This document shows, one piece after another, positions 32,048 to 40,028 of a DNA stretch of 64,000 bases (position 1 is the first letter of the stretch; each line of letters opens with the position of its first letter). Source of the DNA: Streptomyces sp. SID8374 (lineage in GTDB: Bacteria; Actinomycetota; Actinomycetes; Streptomycetales; Streptomycetaceae); NCBI RefSeq assembly GCF_009865135.1, contig NZ_WWGH01000001.1, positions 4,092,001 through 4,156,000 on the forward strand. Reading direction: 5' to 3'. A model generated the notes under the pieces. It had not been told where the DNA came from. It ran no database searches and worked only from the letters and a program-made list of their open reading frames with translations. The translations under genes were made by a program, and so were the position numbers.

Positions 32048-32880
32048 TCCTTCACTCCTGCCAACCGCATGATGAGGTCCAGCGATTCGCGAGGACCCAG
32101 GGCCTGTGACCGGATCTTCGCATAGCGCTGAGCGTAGATGCTCACCTTCGCCGGGTCACTGATCAGCAGGCTCTCGTCCTGCGGCTCCAGATAGACGAGA
32201 TGTTCATGCGTCGAGGTCTCCATCAGGTCCATTTCGCCGCGAGCACCCGCGTACTCCCCATACTTCCCGGCATCCAATGGCAGCACCAGCAGCGTGACAT
32301 TGCGCCGCCGGGCGCACTCCACGAGATAGAGCAGCTGCTCCCGCATGATCTCTTCGCTGCCGATGACCCGGCGCAGGACGGACTCGTCGATGATGATCTC
32401 GATCATCGGGAGCGGGTCGCGGTCGAAGAGGGCCTTGCGCGCCATCCGCAGCTGCACCAGCTCCTCGACGCGCTCGTCGGAGAGCGGCGGATATCCGCCA
32501 CCGATGAGCGCCCGCGCGTACGCCTCCGTCTGGAAGAGCCCGTGGATGACGTTGGCGGCGAACAGTTGGAGGCTGATGGCGGCCTGCTCCAGCAGCGCGT
32601 AGTCCTGAAACTGCTCCGGCAGCCGTTCCATCCGCATGTACAGCCGGGCCGTCTCGAAGACGTCGCTGCCTTCGGTGAGGACCCGCTTCAGCGCCACCAG
32701 CATCGCGTCACTGGCGGGCTGTGCGCACGTCTCCATGGCGCTGACCGCAGCGGCCGAGTAGCCGAGTTCGTCGCCGAGCCGGTCCTGCGACCAGTCACGC
32801 TGGATGCGCAGCATGCGCGTCACTTTGGCCACCAGCTTCGCCGCCGGACTGGCCGTTTCCTTGTTCTCCGCACTTGCCAT
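32044..32880 (-). CDS. XRE-family regulator (Scr1/DUF5753 type)
   Basis: 278-residue DNA-binding protein. The helix-turn-helix covers about residues 14-70 (ASPAAKLVAKVTRMLRIQRDWSQDRLGDELGYSAAAVSAMETC), and the C-terminal ligand-binding-like DUF5753 domain covers about 90-275 (YALLEQAAISLQLFAANVIHGLFQTEAYARALI, ILDESVLRRVIG-like block, LVYLEPQDESLLIS). ATG 32880 was chosen because upstream codons lack conservation and an AAGAGA precedes it. It is coupled to the DUF397 gene. The family usually regulates its own locus; divergent gene 33037 shares the promoter region. Confidence 0.88.
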   Translation of the reverse strand: MASAENKETASPAAKLVAKVTRMLRIQRDWSQDRLGDELGYSAAAVSAMETCAQPASDAMLVALKRVLTEGSDVFETARLYMRMERLPEQFQDYALLEQAAISLQLFAANVIHGLFQTEAYARALIGGGYPPLSDERVEELVQLRMARKALFDRDPLPMIEIIIDESVLRRVIGSEEIMREQLLYLVECARRRNVTLLVLPLDAGKYGEYAGARGEMDLMETSTHEHLVYLEPQDESLLISDPAKVSIYAQRYAKIRSQALGPRESLDLIMRLAGVKE

Positions 32881-33036
32881 GACGTGATCTCTTTTCGACT
32901 CAACCGAACTCAACCGGTCACTACGCGATGTGGCTGAAATCAACTGCCCAACAGCGAAGTTCGCGCAGGTCAACGGCTGTGCGACGCCCCTCGCCAGTCG
33001 TAGAGAACGCTAGGTGATCGGGGTCACAATCGCCCT

Positions 33037-33459
33037 GTGAATGCACTGAATGGTGAGCGCAATATCGAGTGGGTCCCGGACTCGGGATTCCAACTCCGCA
33101 AGGCAGGCGTGCAATTCGACGCGGTCCGCGTGGACGGCGAGATCGGGCGACGGCTGGCCGACCTGATGGAGGAGTTGGTCGGCGGTGAACCGGGCCCGGT
33201 GGTGACCGAGGCGAACGGGAGGCGCGGGGTCTACTTCTTCGTACCGCCGGGTTCGACGGCGCACCGCTGCTGGCCGCGTGAGGTGACGATTCTGAACTCG
33301 ACGAGGAACCGCGTGAGTTACGTACCGGTCCCGGCGCTGGGGGGCGGGACGTGGCCGCTGTCGTGGCGGTACCCGCCGACGGCTCCGGGCCGCTTCGTCC
33401 ACACGCTGATCCTGATCAACGCGGCGGAGTCGCTGCTGTACTACGGCCGAGATAGGTGA
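33037..33459 (+). CDS. Unrecognised small conserved-type protein
   Basis: 140-residue soluble protein I cannot assign to a family. It is divergent from the XRE gene, starts at GTG 33037 and reads NALNGERNIEWVPDSGF, then AGVQFDAVRVDGEIGRRLADLMEELVG, a PREVTILNSTRNRVSYVPVPALGGG segment and SWRYPPTAPGRFVHTLILINAAESLLYY. No signal peptide or membrane helix. Given its divergent place beside XRE-DUF397 it may be a third component of that regulatory locus. Its 3' end overlaps the convergent GNAT gene by 44 bp. Confidence 0.65.
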   Translation: MNALNGERNIEWVPDSGFQLRKAGVQFDAVRVDGEIGRRLADLMEELVGGEPGPVVTEANGRRGVYFFVPPGSTAHRCWPREVTILNSTRNRVSYVPVPALGGGTWPLSWRYPPTAPGRFVHTLILINAAESLLYYGRDR

Positions 33460-34048
33460 CGGGCCCCGGATCGGGGACGGCGATCTCGTGGAAGCCGACG
33501 CGGTCGTAGAAGGCGCGGGCGGAGGTGTTGGCGGTGACCATGGAGAGGTGGACGGCCGGGACGCCCCGGGCTCGGAGGGCGCCGAGGAAGGTCTCCATGA
33601 GCCGGCGCCCGTACCCGTACCGCTGGTGGCTGGGCAGCAGGTCGATGTGGAGGTGGGCCGGATAAGCGTCCAGCTCCGGCAGGACCATGCGCTCGGGGTC
33701 GTACAGGAGCCCGGTCATCATCTCGGTGGGGGTGGGCGGGGAGTGCGGCCGTACGGGGGCGGGGTGGCGGTCCGTCAAGCCCGGGAGCCACTCGGTGCGG
33801 TAGCGGGCGACGAAGGACGCGGTGTCCGCCGTACCGACGATGTAGCCGACGGCCCGCCCGCCGTCCTCGACGACGAAGGCCAGCTCGGGTTCGAGGACGA
33901 CGTAGGGCGCGGCGAAGATGTTCGGCAGGAGCTCCGGGTCGGGGTAGAGGTGGCGGGAGTCGCCGCCTTCGTGCCCGGTGCGTACGCAGATGTCGAAGAG
34001 GGCGTCGCGGTCGGCGGGGCGGTACGGGCGCAGGAGGGCGTGGGTCAT
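33416..34048 (-). CDS. GNAT-family N-acetyltransferase
   Basis: 210-residue acetyltransferase. The start MTHALLRPYRPADRDALFDICVRTGHEG is a GNAT beta1-alpha1 segment; AHLHIDLLPSHQRYGYGRRLMETFLGALRARGVPAVHLSM contains the Q/RxxGxG/A-type acetyl-CoA phosphate loop, and ANTSARAFYDRVGFHEI is motif B. ATG 34048 has AAGGA upstream; a longer open frame extends to 34225 without support. The stop region overlaps the convergent gene 33037-33459 by 44 bp. The acceptor is unknown. Confidence 0.85.
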   Translation of the reverse strand: MTHALLRPYRPADRDALFDICVRTGHEGGDSRHLYPDPELLPNIFAAPYVVLEPELAFVVEDGGRAVGYIVGTADTASFVARYRTEWLPGLTDRHPAPVRPHSPPTPTEMMTGLLYDPERMVLPELDAYPAHLHIDLLPSHQRYGYGRRLMETFLGALRARGVPAVHLSMVTANTSARAFYDRVGFHEIAVPDPGPVTYLGRSTAATPPR

Positions 34049-34164
34049 GGCGCCGATCCTTGGGGGTGCGGGAGCGCCCCGCAACTGGGTTCGGGCCGGG
34101 GGTGGTCGGGGTTCCGGCGGCGGCTCTCTAGGCGTGGGTGCCGTGGTGCTCGTAGGGTGCCGGA

Positions 34165-34458
34165 GTGCCGAATCCACGCCCTCCACGCCCTCCACGCCGT
34201 CCACGACGGATGAGCCGTCGCGCATGGCTTCTCGCCTGGGCGGTGCTCTGCGTGGCCGGCCTCACCGCCACCTCCTGGCTCCAGGCGCGGCCCGAGAGAC
34301 CCGTCAAGGCCGAGTGCCGCGAGTACATCGCGGAGATCGAAGGCCGGATGCAGGCAGCCAAGAGCTACAGCGACGGGGAAGGCGGAATCGTGGCGTTCTC
34401 CCGCGACCGCACGGACTGCACCGACGAACTCGACGACCTCTTCAGGGGCGACCGGTGA
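34165..34458 (+). CDS. Small protein with one N-terminal membrane helix
   Basis: 97-residue protein, not recognised. An Arg/Pro-rich N-terminus (partly encoded by repeated CCCTCCACG units) precedes one hydrophobic helix (WLLAWAVLCVAGLTATSWL, about residues 21-39) and a charged region with two Cys residues (VKAECREYIAEIEGRMQAAKSYS and DRTDCTDEL), a likely extracytoplasmic disulfide. The GTG at 34165 is the longest start; ATG 34210 would delete the Arg/Pro leader. The 3' end overlaps the convergent TetR gene by 17 bp. Confidence 0.55.
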   Translation: MPNPRPPRPPRRPRRMSRRAWLLAWAVLCVAGLTATSWLQARPERPVKAECREYIAEIEGRMQAAKSYSDGEGGIVAFSRDRTDCTDELDDLFRGDR

Positions 34459-35005
34459 CCGGCCCGGACCTGGTGATCCGGGCGATCGCCTCGACCGTCA
34501 GGGCGCGGTCGTGCGGCTCGGTCTCCAGGGCGCGGTGGATGGACAGCCCCTCGATGAGCGCGTCCAGCTGGCGGGCGGTGGCGGGGTCGAAGTGCCATTC
34601 CAGGGCGCGCCGGCTGCGGCTCATCCAGGTGCGGGTCAGCTCGCGGTAGGCGGGCTTGCGGGCGGCGAGGGTGTACAGCTCGTGGGTGAGGATCAGCTCG
34701 CGCTGGTTGCCGCCGGAGAGGTGGTGGACCAGGTCGGCGACGGCCTCGCGGGCCTCGTCGGGGGTGTCGGCGGCGCCGAGGCGGTCCTCGAAGACGGCGA
34801 CGATCGTGCCGGAGAACCGGGTGAACGCCTCGTGGAGCAGCTCGTCCATGCTCGTGAAGTGGTACGTCATCGACCCGAGCGGAACCCCGGCACGGGCGGC
34901 CACCTTCCGGTGCGACATACCCGCGACACCCTCGTCGGCGATGACGTCGAGGGCCGCGTCGATGATGCGGTCCCGCCGGTCGGGGTCGGTGCGCCCTGTC
35001 GCCAC
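34442..35005 (-). CDS. TetR-family transcriptional regulator
   Basis: 187-residue regulator. The N-terminal helix-turn-helix is clear: RRDRIIDAALDVIADEGVAGMSHRKVAARAGVPLGSMTYHFTSMDELL. The C-terminal ligand domain follows (LVHHLSGGNQRELILTHELYTLAARKPAYRELTRTWMSRSR). GTG 35005 has GAGGAGGC upstream, and an open frame continues farther upstream without a ribosome site. A perfect-looking operator-like palindrome lies about 1 kb away at 35991-36027, in front of the MFS gene, and could be bound by this regulator. Convergent with the small gene before it. Confidence 0.9.
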   Translation of the reverse strand: MATGRTDPDRRDRIIDAALDVIADEGVAGMSHRKVAARAGVPLGSMTYHFTSMDELLHEAFTRFSGTIVAVFEDRLGAADTPDEAREAVADLVHHLSGGNQRELILTHELYTLAARKPAYRELTRTWMSRSRRALEWHFDPATARQLDALIEGLSIHRALETEPHDRALTVEAIARITRSGPVTGRP

Positions 35006-35493
35006 CCGGCGCCTCCTCGTTCGGCCTGGTCTCTCCTCGGCTCTCGCAGCATAGAGCGCGGGGTGGGGCCGCGCGGCCAGTGGATGAGGTGGCTGAGCGC
35101 CACCTTGAGCTGCACTTTCCCGTTGGTCTCGGTCACGCCGACGCAGAGGGGCCGTCGGTCCGGCAGCCATCTGTTGGCCCCGGCAGGTCCAGCCGGAGGG
35201 GCGGTCCAGCTTGCGGAGGATCTCGGCGTTGGTGAGCCCGTCCGGCTGCCGACGGACCTGCTGCGGTGGCGGGCCCACCCCTTTCGAGGCGGGGCCTTCC
35301 CGCGCGCGTTCCAGCCGTACACCGCACCAGATGACGATCCGCCCGGCGACAGCGAGGAGGAGGTGGGCGTCGGCCCGGGAGGCACCGGCGACACCCTCGC
35401 GGGCACCTCCCGGGCCGGGCGGCTCCCGGCCTCCCGGGTCAGCGGTGTGCGGCGTACCGGGCGGGCGGCGGAGACGGTTCCGGGGTCCCGGCC
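35006..35493. other. Gene-free gap with a degraded REP-like sequence
   Basis: No convincing gene on either strand. Around 35240-35300 the sequence resembles a decayed copy of the dispersed palindromic repeat (CCGTCCGGCTGCCG-type). The TetR promoter should lie near 35010-35060. Confidence 0.5.
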
Positions 35494-35982
35494 GTGACGA
35501 AGTTCTTCCTCTCCCTGCACGTCATCGCCGCCGTCCTGGCCATCGGCCCGGTCACCGTCGCCGCCAGCATGTTCCCCAAGGCCCTGCGCCGCGCGCACGC
35601 GGCACCGGGGGACCGGGAGGCGTACGCGGCCCTGCGGCTGCTGCACCGGATCTGCCGGGTCTACGCGGGTGTCGGCGCCGCCGTACCGGTTTTCGGGTTC
35701 GCCACGGCGAGCAGTCTCGGAGTGCTCGGCAGCGCCTGGCTGATCGTCTCGATCGTCCTGACCGCCGCGGCCGCCGCCGTACTGGCCCTGCTGATCCTCC
35801 CGGCCCAGGACCGCGCGCTCACCACTGTGGGTCCCCCGGAGGCGGAGGCGGAAGCGGAGGCCCAAGGGTCCGTCCTCCGGGTCGCCGGTCGACTGGCCAT
35901 GCTCACGGGCGTGTTCAACCTGCTGTGGGCCACGGTGACCGTCCTGATGATCATCCGCCCCGGCTCCACGACGGGAGCGTGA
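35494..35982 (+). CDS. Small four-helix integral membrane protein
   Basis: 162-residue membrane protein, not a family I can name. The hydrophobic segments are about residues 4-25 (FFLSLHVIAAVLAIGPVTVAAS), 56-75 (VYAGVGAAVPVFGFATASS), 78-101 (GSAWLIVSIVLTAAAAAVLALLIL) and 135-155 (LTGVFNLLWATVTVLMII), with a Glu/Ala-rich loop before the last. GTG 35494 is the start. Its stop lies 8 bp before the operator-like palindrome upstream of the MFS gene. Role unknown. Confidence 0.7.
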   Translation: MTKFFLSLHVIAAVLAIGPVTVAASMFPKALRRAHAAPGDREAYAALRLLHRICRVYAGVGAAVPVFGFATASSLGVLGSAWLIVSIVLTAAAAAVLALLILPAQDRALTTVGPPEAEAEAEAQGSVLRVAGRLAMLTGVFNLLWATVTVLMIIRPGSTTGA

Positions 35983-35990
35983 GGCGGGGT

Positions 35991-36027
35991 GTGTACGAAC
36001 GTACGCTTCAGGCGTACGCTCGTACAC
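35991..36027 (+). promoter_or_regulatory. 16-bp inverted repeat upstream of the MFS gene
   Basis: Arms at 35991-36006 (GTGTACGAACGTACGC) and 36012-36027 with one mismatch, separated by 5 bp. Arm spacing and length fit a TetR-type operator, and a TetR gene lies nearby. It could alternatively serve as a terminator for the small membrane gene, but no T-tract follows. Confidence 0.6.
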
Positions 36028-36070
36028 TCCACGTCCCCGCCCCCTCCCCGTCTGCCGAGGCACCCTGCTC

Positions 36071-37324
36071 ATGAAGGCCACGCCGGTCATCGACGCCCGC
36101 ACCCGCCGCTGGCGCGCCGCGCTCTTCCTCTTCATGCTCGCCACCGGGGTGAGCATGGCCTCCTGGGTGGCCAGGACCCCCGCCGTACGGGACGCGCTGG
36201 ACGTGACCACGGGGGCGATGGGCCTGGTGCTGTTCGGGCTCTCGATCGGCTCCATGGCGGGCGTGCTGGTCTCCGGCGGGCTCGTGCGCAAGCACGGCGG
36301 ACGGGCGGTGATCACGCTCGGCGCGGCGCTGCTCGTCGCCGGGCTGCTGGTGGTCGCCGGGGGCGCGGCGCTGGAGGTGTCCGGCGGGGTCTTCGGCGGA
36401 CTGGCGCTGTTCGGGGCCGGGATGGGGCTCGCGGAGGTGGCGTTCAACATCGAGGGCGCCGCCGTGGAGCGGACCGTGGGGCGCCCGGTGCTTCCCGTAC
36501 TGCACGGCTGCTTCAGCCTCGGGACGGTGGCCGGCGCGCTGCTCGGGATGGGGCTGACGGCTCTGCGGTTCCCGGTCGGCTGGCACCTGGCGGCGGTGGC
36601 CGTGGCGGTCGCGGCGGCCGGGGTGTGGACCGTACGGGCGGTTCCGGCGGGCACGGGTCGCGAGGACGCGGAGTCCGGTGGCGGGGAGCGGGCCGGGGGC
36701 GGCGGGTGGCGGGCGCAGGTGGAGGTCTGGCGGGACCGGCGGCTGGTGCTGATCGGGCTGATCGTGCTGGCCATGGCGTTCGCGGAGGGCTCGGCCAACG
36801 ACTGGCTGCCGCTGCTGATGGTGGACGGCCACGGGACGAGCGCGACGGCCGGTTCGCTGACGTTCATGCTGTTCGCCGTCGCGATGACGACGGGCCGGTT
36901 CGCGGGCGGGCCCCTGCTGGTGCGGTACGGGCCCGCGGCCGTGGTGCGGGCGAGCGCGCTCGTGGCGGCGGCGGGTGTGGCGCTGGTGGTGTTCTCGTCC
37001 AGCGCGCTGCTCGCGGGGGCGGCGGTCGTGCTCTGGGGGCTCGGCGCCTCGCTGGGGTTCCCGGTCACGGTCTCGGCGGCGGGGGAGGGCAAGGGGGAGC
37101 GGGAGGCTTCGGCCCGGGTCGCGGCGGTCTCGACGGCCGGGTACGCGGCGTTCCTGGTCGGCCCGCCCTCGCTGGGCTTCCTGGCCGACCACGTGGGGCT
37201 GCGCGCGGCGATGATCGTGGTGCTGGTGCTGCTGGGGGGCGCGGCGCTGATCACGGGGGCACTACGGCGGCGGCCGGCCTCCCCGGTGTCCGAAGTGCCG
37301 TCCGCTCACTCCGACTTGGTGTAG
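36071..37324 (+). CDS. MFS transporter (12-TM)
   Basis: 417-residue major facilitator with 12 predicted helices. The motif-A-like loop is VLVSGGLVRKHGGRAVI; GAGMGLAEVAFNIEGAAVERTVGRP and LHGCFSLGTVAGALLGMG match a sugar/drug-type subgroup with an embedded acidic helix. The start ATG 36071 has a weak ribosome site. The operator-like palindrome upstream suggests inducible repression by a TetR regulator. The 3' end overlaps the convergent kinase gene by 19 bp. Substrate unknown. Confidence 0.88.
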   Translation: MKATPVIDARTRRWRAALFLFMLATGVSMASWVARTPAVRDALDVTTGAMGLVLFGLSIGSMAGVLVSGGLVRKHGGRAVITLGAALLVAGLLVVAGGAALEVSGGVFGGLALFGAGMGLAEVAFNIEGAAVERTVGRPVLPVLHGCFSLGTVAGALLGMGLTALRFPVGWHLAAVAVAVAAAGVWTVRAVPAGTGREDAESGGGERAGGGGWRAQVEVWRDRRLVLIGLIVLAMAFAEGSANDWLPLLMVDGHGTSATAGSLTFMLFAVAMTTGRFAGGPLLVRYGPAAVVRASALVAAAGVALVVFSSSALLAGAAVVLWGLGASLGFPVTVSAAGEGKGEREASARVAAVSTAGYAAFLVGPPSLGFLADHVGLRAAMIVVLVLLGGAALITGALRRRPASPVSEVPSAHSDLV

Positions 37325-39108
37325 ATCAGGCTCTCGCCCGAACCGGTCGTCGCCCGGCGCAGGGTGCCGTCCGGGAGGAGCGTCAGCTGGGTGGCCTTGC
37401 CGGGGGAGCAGGAGGCGGCCGGGCGGCCCACGGAGACGGTGGAGGGGCCGATCAGGACCGGTTCGCCGTCGCCGGGACGGGCGGCCAGCGGGGCGGTGAA
37501 CTCGCAGTGGTACGTGGCGCCCAGGGCGAGGGGGCCTTCGGCGGTGAGGGAGAGGACCTGGTCGCCGACGTCGCCCTGGCGGATGGTCAGCTTCCGGGTG
37601 GACGCGCCCCGGTCGCCGGGGATGGAGGCGGTCCAGGTGCCGAGGTAGTCACCCGGTATGCCGCCCTCGTCGGTCCCCGCGGTGCTGCCGGACGCGGAGG
37701 TGGAGGGGCCGGGGGTGGGGGTGTCGCCGCCCTTGTTGTTCATGAACGCGTACACGGATCCGCCCGCGCCTATCGCCACGACGAGCGCGACGGCGACGAG
37801 CGCGATGGTCGCCCCGGCGGAGCGGCGCGCGGGGGCGGGGGCCGGGGCGGGAGTGAAGTAGGCGGGTGGGAGGGGGGTGTTGTACGTGGGGCCGGGGTTG
37901 GGGGCGTAGCTCTGGTGGGCCTGGTGGTGGGTCTGGCTGTACGAGGGGTGGTGCTGGTGCTGGTGCTGGGGCTGTTGGGCGTACGGGGGTGGGGCCGGGG
38001 CCGGAGGGGGTGTGGCGGGGCCTCCGGCGGCGACCTGGGTGGGCAGGGCGTGGACCGAGGCGGGGGGTGTGGCGGGGCGCTGAGGGTGCTGGGCGTCTGT
38101 CGGGCGGGCCGGGGTGGTCGGCTGCTGCGGGGTCTGCGGCTGCCCTTGCCGGGGCTCCGGGTTCTCCGGGCCTTCCGGGTCCTCCGCGTCCAGCAGTCCC
38201 ACCGCGTGGCGGCCGAGTTGGGCGATGAGGGTGGCGGGGAGCCAGGGCTCGTCCGCCTCCGCCTCGCCCAGCCGGGCCAGGATCTCGTCGGTGGAGGGCC
38301 GGGCGGCCGGGTCCTTCGCCAGGCAGTCCCGTACGACCTCGGCCAGCTCCGCCGGGACGCCGGTCAGGTCCGGGTCCTCCTGGGTGATCCGGAACATCAG
38401 GGCGTGCACCCCGCCGCTCTCGGCCGCGCCGAAGGGGAGGCGGCCGGTCGCCGCGTACGCGAGCACGGAGCCCAGGCAGAACACATCGCACGCCGGTGTC
38501 ACGCGCTCGCCGCGCACCTGCTCCGGGGCCATGAACCCCGGCGAGCCGATCATCGCGCCCGTGCGGGTCAGGTCGCCGTCGGCCAGGGACTCCAGGGCGC
38601 GGGCGATGCCGAAGTCGATGACCCGGGGGCCGTCGATGGTGAGCAGCACGTTGGACGGCTTCAGGTCGCGGTGGATGAGCCCGGCGCGGTGGATGTGCTG
38701 GAGGGCGTGGGCGAGCCCGGAGCCGAGGAGCTGGACGGAGCGGAGCGGCAGCGGGCCGTACGCCCCCGAGTCGGTGAGCGGGGCGCCGGGGCGGCCGGAG
38801 ACGATGCGGTGGAGGGAGGGGCCGGCGACGTAGCCGGTGGCGACCCAGGGGATCGGGGCCTCGGTGTCGGAGTCCAGGACCGGGGCGGTCCAGGCGCCGC
38901 CGACCTGGTGCGCGGCGCGGACCTCCTGGCGGAAGCGGGCGCGGAACTCGGGCTGCTCGGCGAGTTCGCGGCGGACGAGCTTGAGGGCGACGGTGCGGCC
39001 TCGGTCGGAGCGGGCGAGGAAGACCTGGCCCATGCCGCCTTCTCCCAGGCGGGCGAGGAGGCGGTACGCACCTATGCGGTGCGGGTCGTCGGGCCCGAGC
39101 TTGTCCAT
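37306..39108 (-). CDS. Membrane-anchored Ser/Thr protein kinase (PknB-type)
   Basis: 600-residue Hanks-type kinase. The catalytic domain (about 13-270) shows the P-loop GEGGMGQVF, Lys in VALKLVRREL, the catalytic loop HRDLKPSNVLL, DFG in VIDFGIARAL and APE in GSPGFMAPEQ. A Pro/Gln/His-rich linker of about 150 residues (NPEPRQGQPQTP, HQHQHHPSYSQTHHQAH) follows, then one transmembrane helix (ATIALVAVALVVAIGAGGSVYAF, near residue 460) and an extracytoplasmic domain of unknown type ending TGSGESLIYTKSE. No PASTA domains. ATG 39108 has GGAGGAAG upstream. The stop overlaps the convergent MFS gene by 19 bp. Confidence 0.93.
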   Translation of the reverse strand: MDKLGPDDPHRIGAYRLLARLGEGGMGQVFLARSDRGRTVALKLVRRELAEQPEFRARFRQEVRAAHQVGGAWTAPVLDSDTEAPIPWVATGYVAGPSLHRIVSGRPGAPLTDSGAYGPLPLRSVQLLGSGLAHALQHIHRAGLIHRDLKPSNVLLTIDGPRVIDFGIARALESLADGDLTRTGAMIGSPGFMAPEQVRGERVTPACDVFCLGSVLAYAATGRLPFGAAESGGVHALMFRITQEDPDLTGVPAELAEVVRDCLAKDPAARPSTDEILARLGEAEADEPWLPATLIAQLGRHAVGLLDAEDPEGPENPEPRQGQPQTPQQPTTPARPTDAQHPQRPATPPASVHALPTQVAAGGPATPPPAPAPPPYAQQPQHQHQHHPSYSQTHHQAHQSYAPNPGPTYNTPLPPAYFTPAPAPAPARRSAGATIALVAVALVVAIGAGGSVYAFMNNKGGDTPTPGPSTSASGSTAGTDEGGIPGDYLGTWTASIPGDRGASTRKLTIRQGDVGDQVLSLTAEGPLALGATYHCEFTAPLAARPGDGEPVLIGPSTVSVGRPAASCSPGKATQLTLLPDGTLRRATTGSGESLIYTKSE

Positions 39109-39323
39109 GTGCGCTTCCTCCCCTGCGGCCCGCACGAGAATAGCCCCGCCGGGGTGGGGGCGCCGCCGCCCCGGCCCCCGCCGTCTACGACACGCCTCCC
39201 GCACTGCCGGTTCCGCCCACCTCCGGCCCGTCGTGGTCGGGCGCCCCCAGCCCGTCGTGGGCGGCCACTTCCAGCCCGTCCGGCTGCCCTTGGCCCGCTG
39301 GCCTTTGAGGGCGGGGCCCACTT

Positions 39324-39463
39324 CCAGCCCGTCCGGCGTTTGAGGACGGAACCGGGGAGCGCGGGTTCGGTGCGCAGATGTCAGCGGTGCTCCGGGGAGC
39401 CGAGTATTGAGGGTGCGCCCCCACCAAGGCGAGGGTTCCGTCCTCAAACGCCGGACGGGCTGG
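39324..39463. repeat. REP doublet: 30-bp perfect inverted repeat
   Basis: A 30-bp element at 39325-39354 (core GCCCGTCCGGCGTTTGAGGAC) is repeated exactly inverted at 39434-39463, 79 bp away, with a short intervening segment. The left copy is preceded by a decayed version at 39240-39310. The right copy contains the stop codon of the MarR gene (39444-39446). Confidence 0.8.
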
Positions 39464-40028
39464 GGTGGCCGCCCTCCGACGGGCTGGGTTGGCCGCCCCC
39501 GGACGGGCTGGGGTGGCCGCCCCCCGACGTCACCGACTCCACCGCCCCCGTCAACCGCTCCAGCGCCCCCGTCAACCGCTCCAGCGCCCCCACCACCTCC
39601 GCGAACCCCTCCGCCCCCAGCTCCCCCGCCAGCCGCGCCGCGAACTCCGCGTGCGGCGGGTTGATCCGGGACACCGCATCCCGCCCCGCAGCCGTCACCC
39701 GCAACAGCTTCGCGCGGCGGTGGGCCGGGTTCTCGACGTACTCCGCGAGCCCCCGCCCCACCAGCAGGTCCGCGATCCGCTGCACGCTCTGCCGGGTGAT
39801 CCCCATCTCGCGCGCGATCCCCGCCACCGGCAACGGCCCCGGCAGCACCGCCCCCAGCACCTGCCACCACGCCGCCGTCAGCCCGCCCGGCCTGGCCAAC
39901 TCCTCCGCCACGCCCAGGAACTGCCCGTTCAGCCGGAACACCGTCAGCGCCGCCCGGCTCAACAACTCCTGCTGGGACGGGACTTCCGCAGCATCTTCCG
40001 AAGAGGCGCCGCCCGCCCGCTCACTCAC
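39444..40028 (-). CDS. MarR-family regulator with repeat-derived C-terminus
   Basis: 194-residue winged-helix regulator: LTAAWWQVLGAVLPGPLPVAGIAREMGITRQSVQRIADLLVGRGLAEYVENPAHRRAKLLRVT is the DNA-binding domain. The C-terminal 50 residues are repetitive (ALERLTGALERLTG, GGHPSPSGGGQPSPS) and end PSPSGV, where the last codons and TGA come from a REP copy. GTG 40028 overlaps the DJ-1 gene's stop by 8 bp. The operator-like palindromes at 40648-40682 suggest it represses this operon, as most MarR proteins do. Confidence 0.88.
   Translation of the reverse strand: MSERAGGASSEDAAEVPSQQELLSRAALTVFRLNGQFLGVAEELARPGGLTAAWWQVLGAVLPGPLPVAGIAREMGITRQSVQRIADLLVGRGLAEYVENPAHRRAKLLRVTAAGRDAVSRINPPHAEFAARLAGELGAEGFAEVVGALERLTGALERLTGAVESVTSGGGHPSPSGGGQPSPSEGGHPSPSGV

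Noticed and set aside
35009..35460. Possible transposase or integrase remnant
   Set aside because: The translations look unusual, but I found no catalytic motif, inverted ends or similarity I could name. Only a degraded REP-like repeat is visible.
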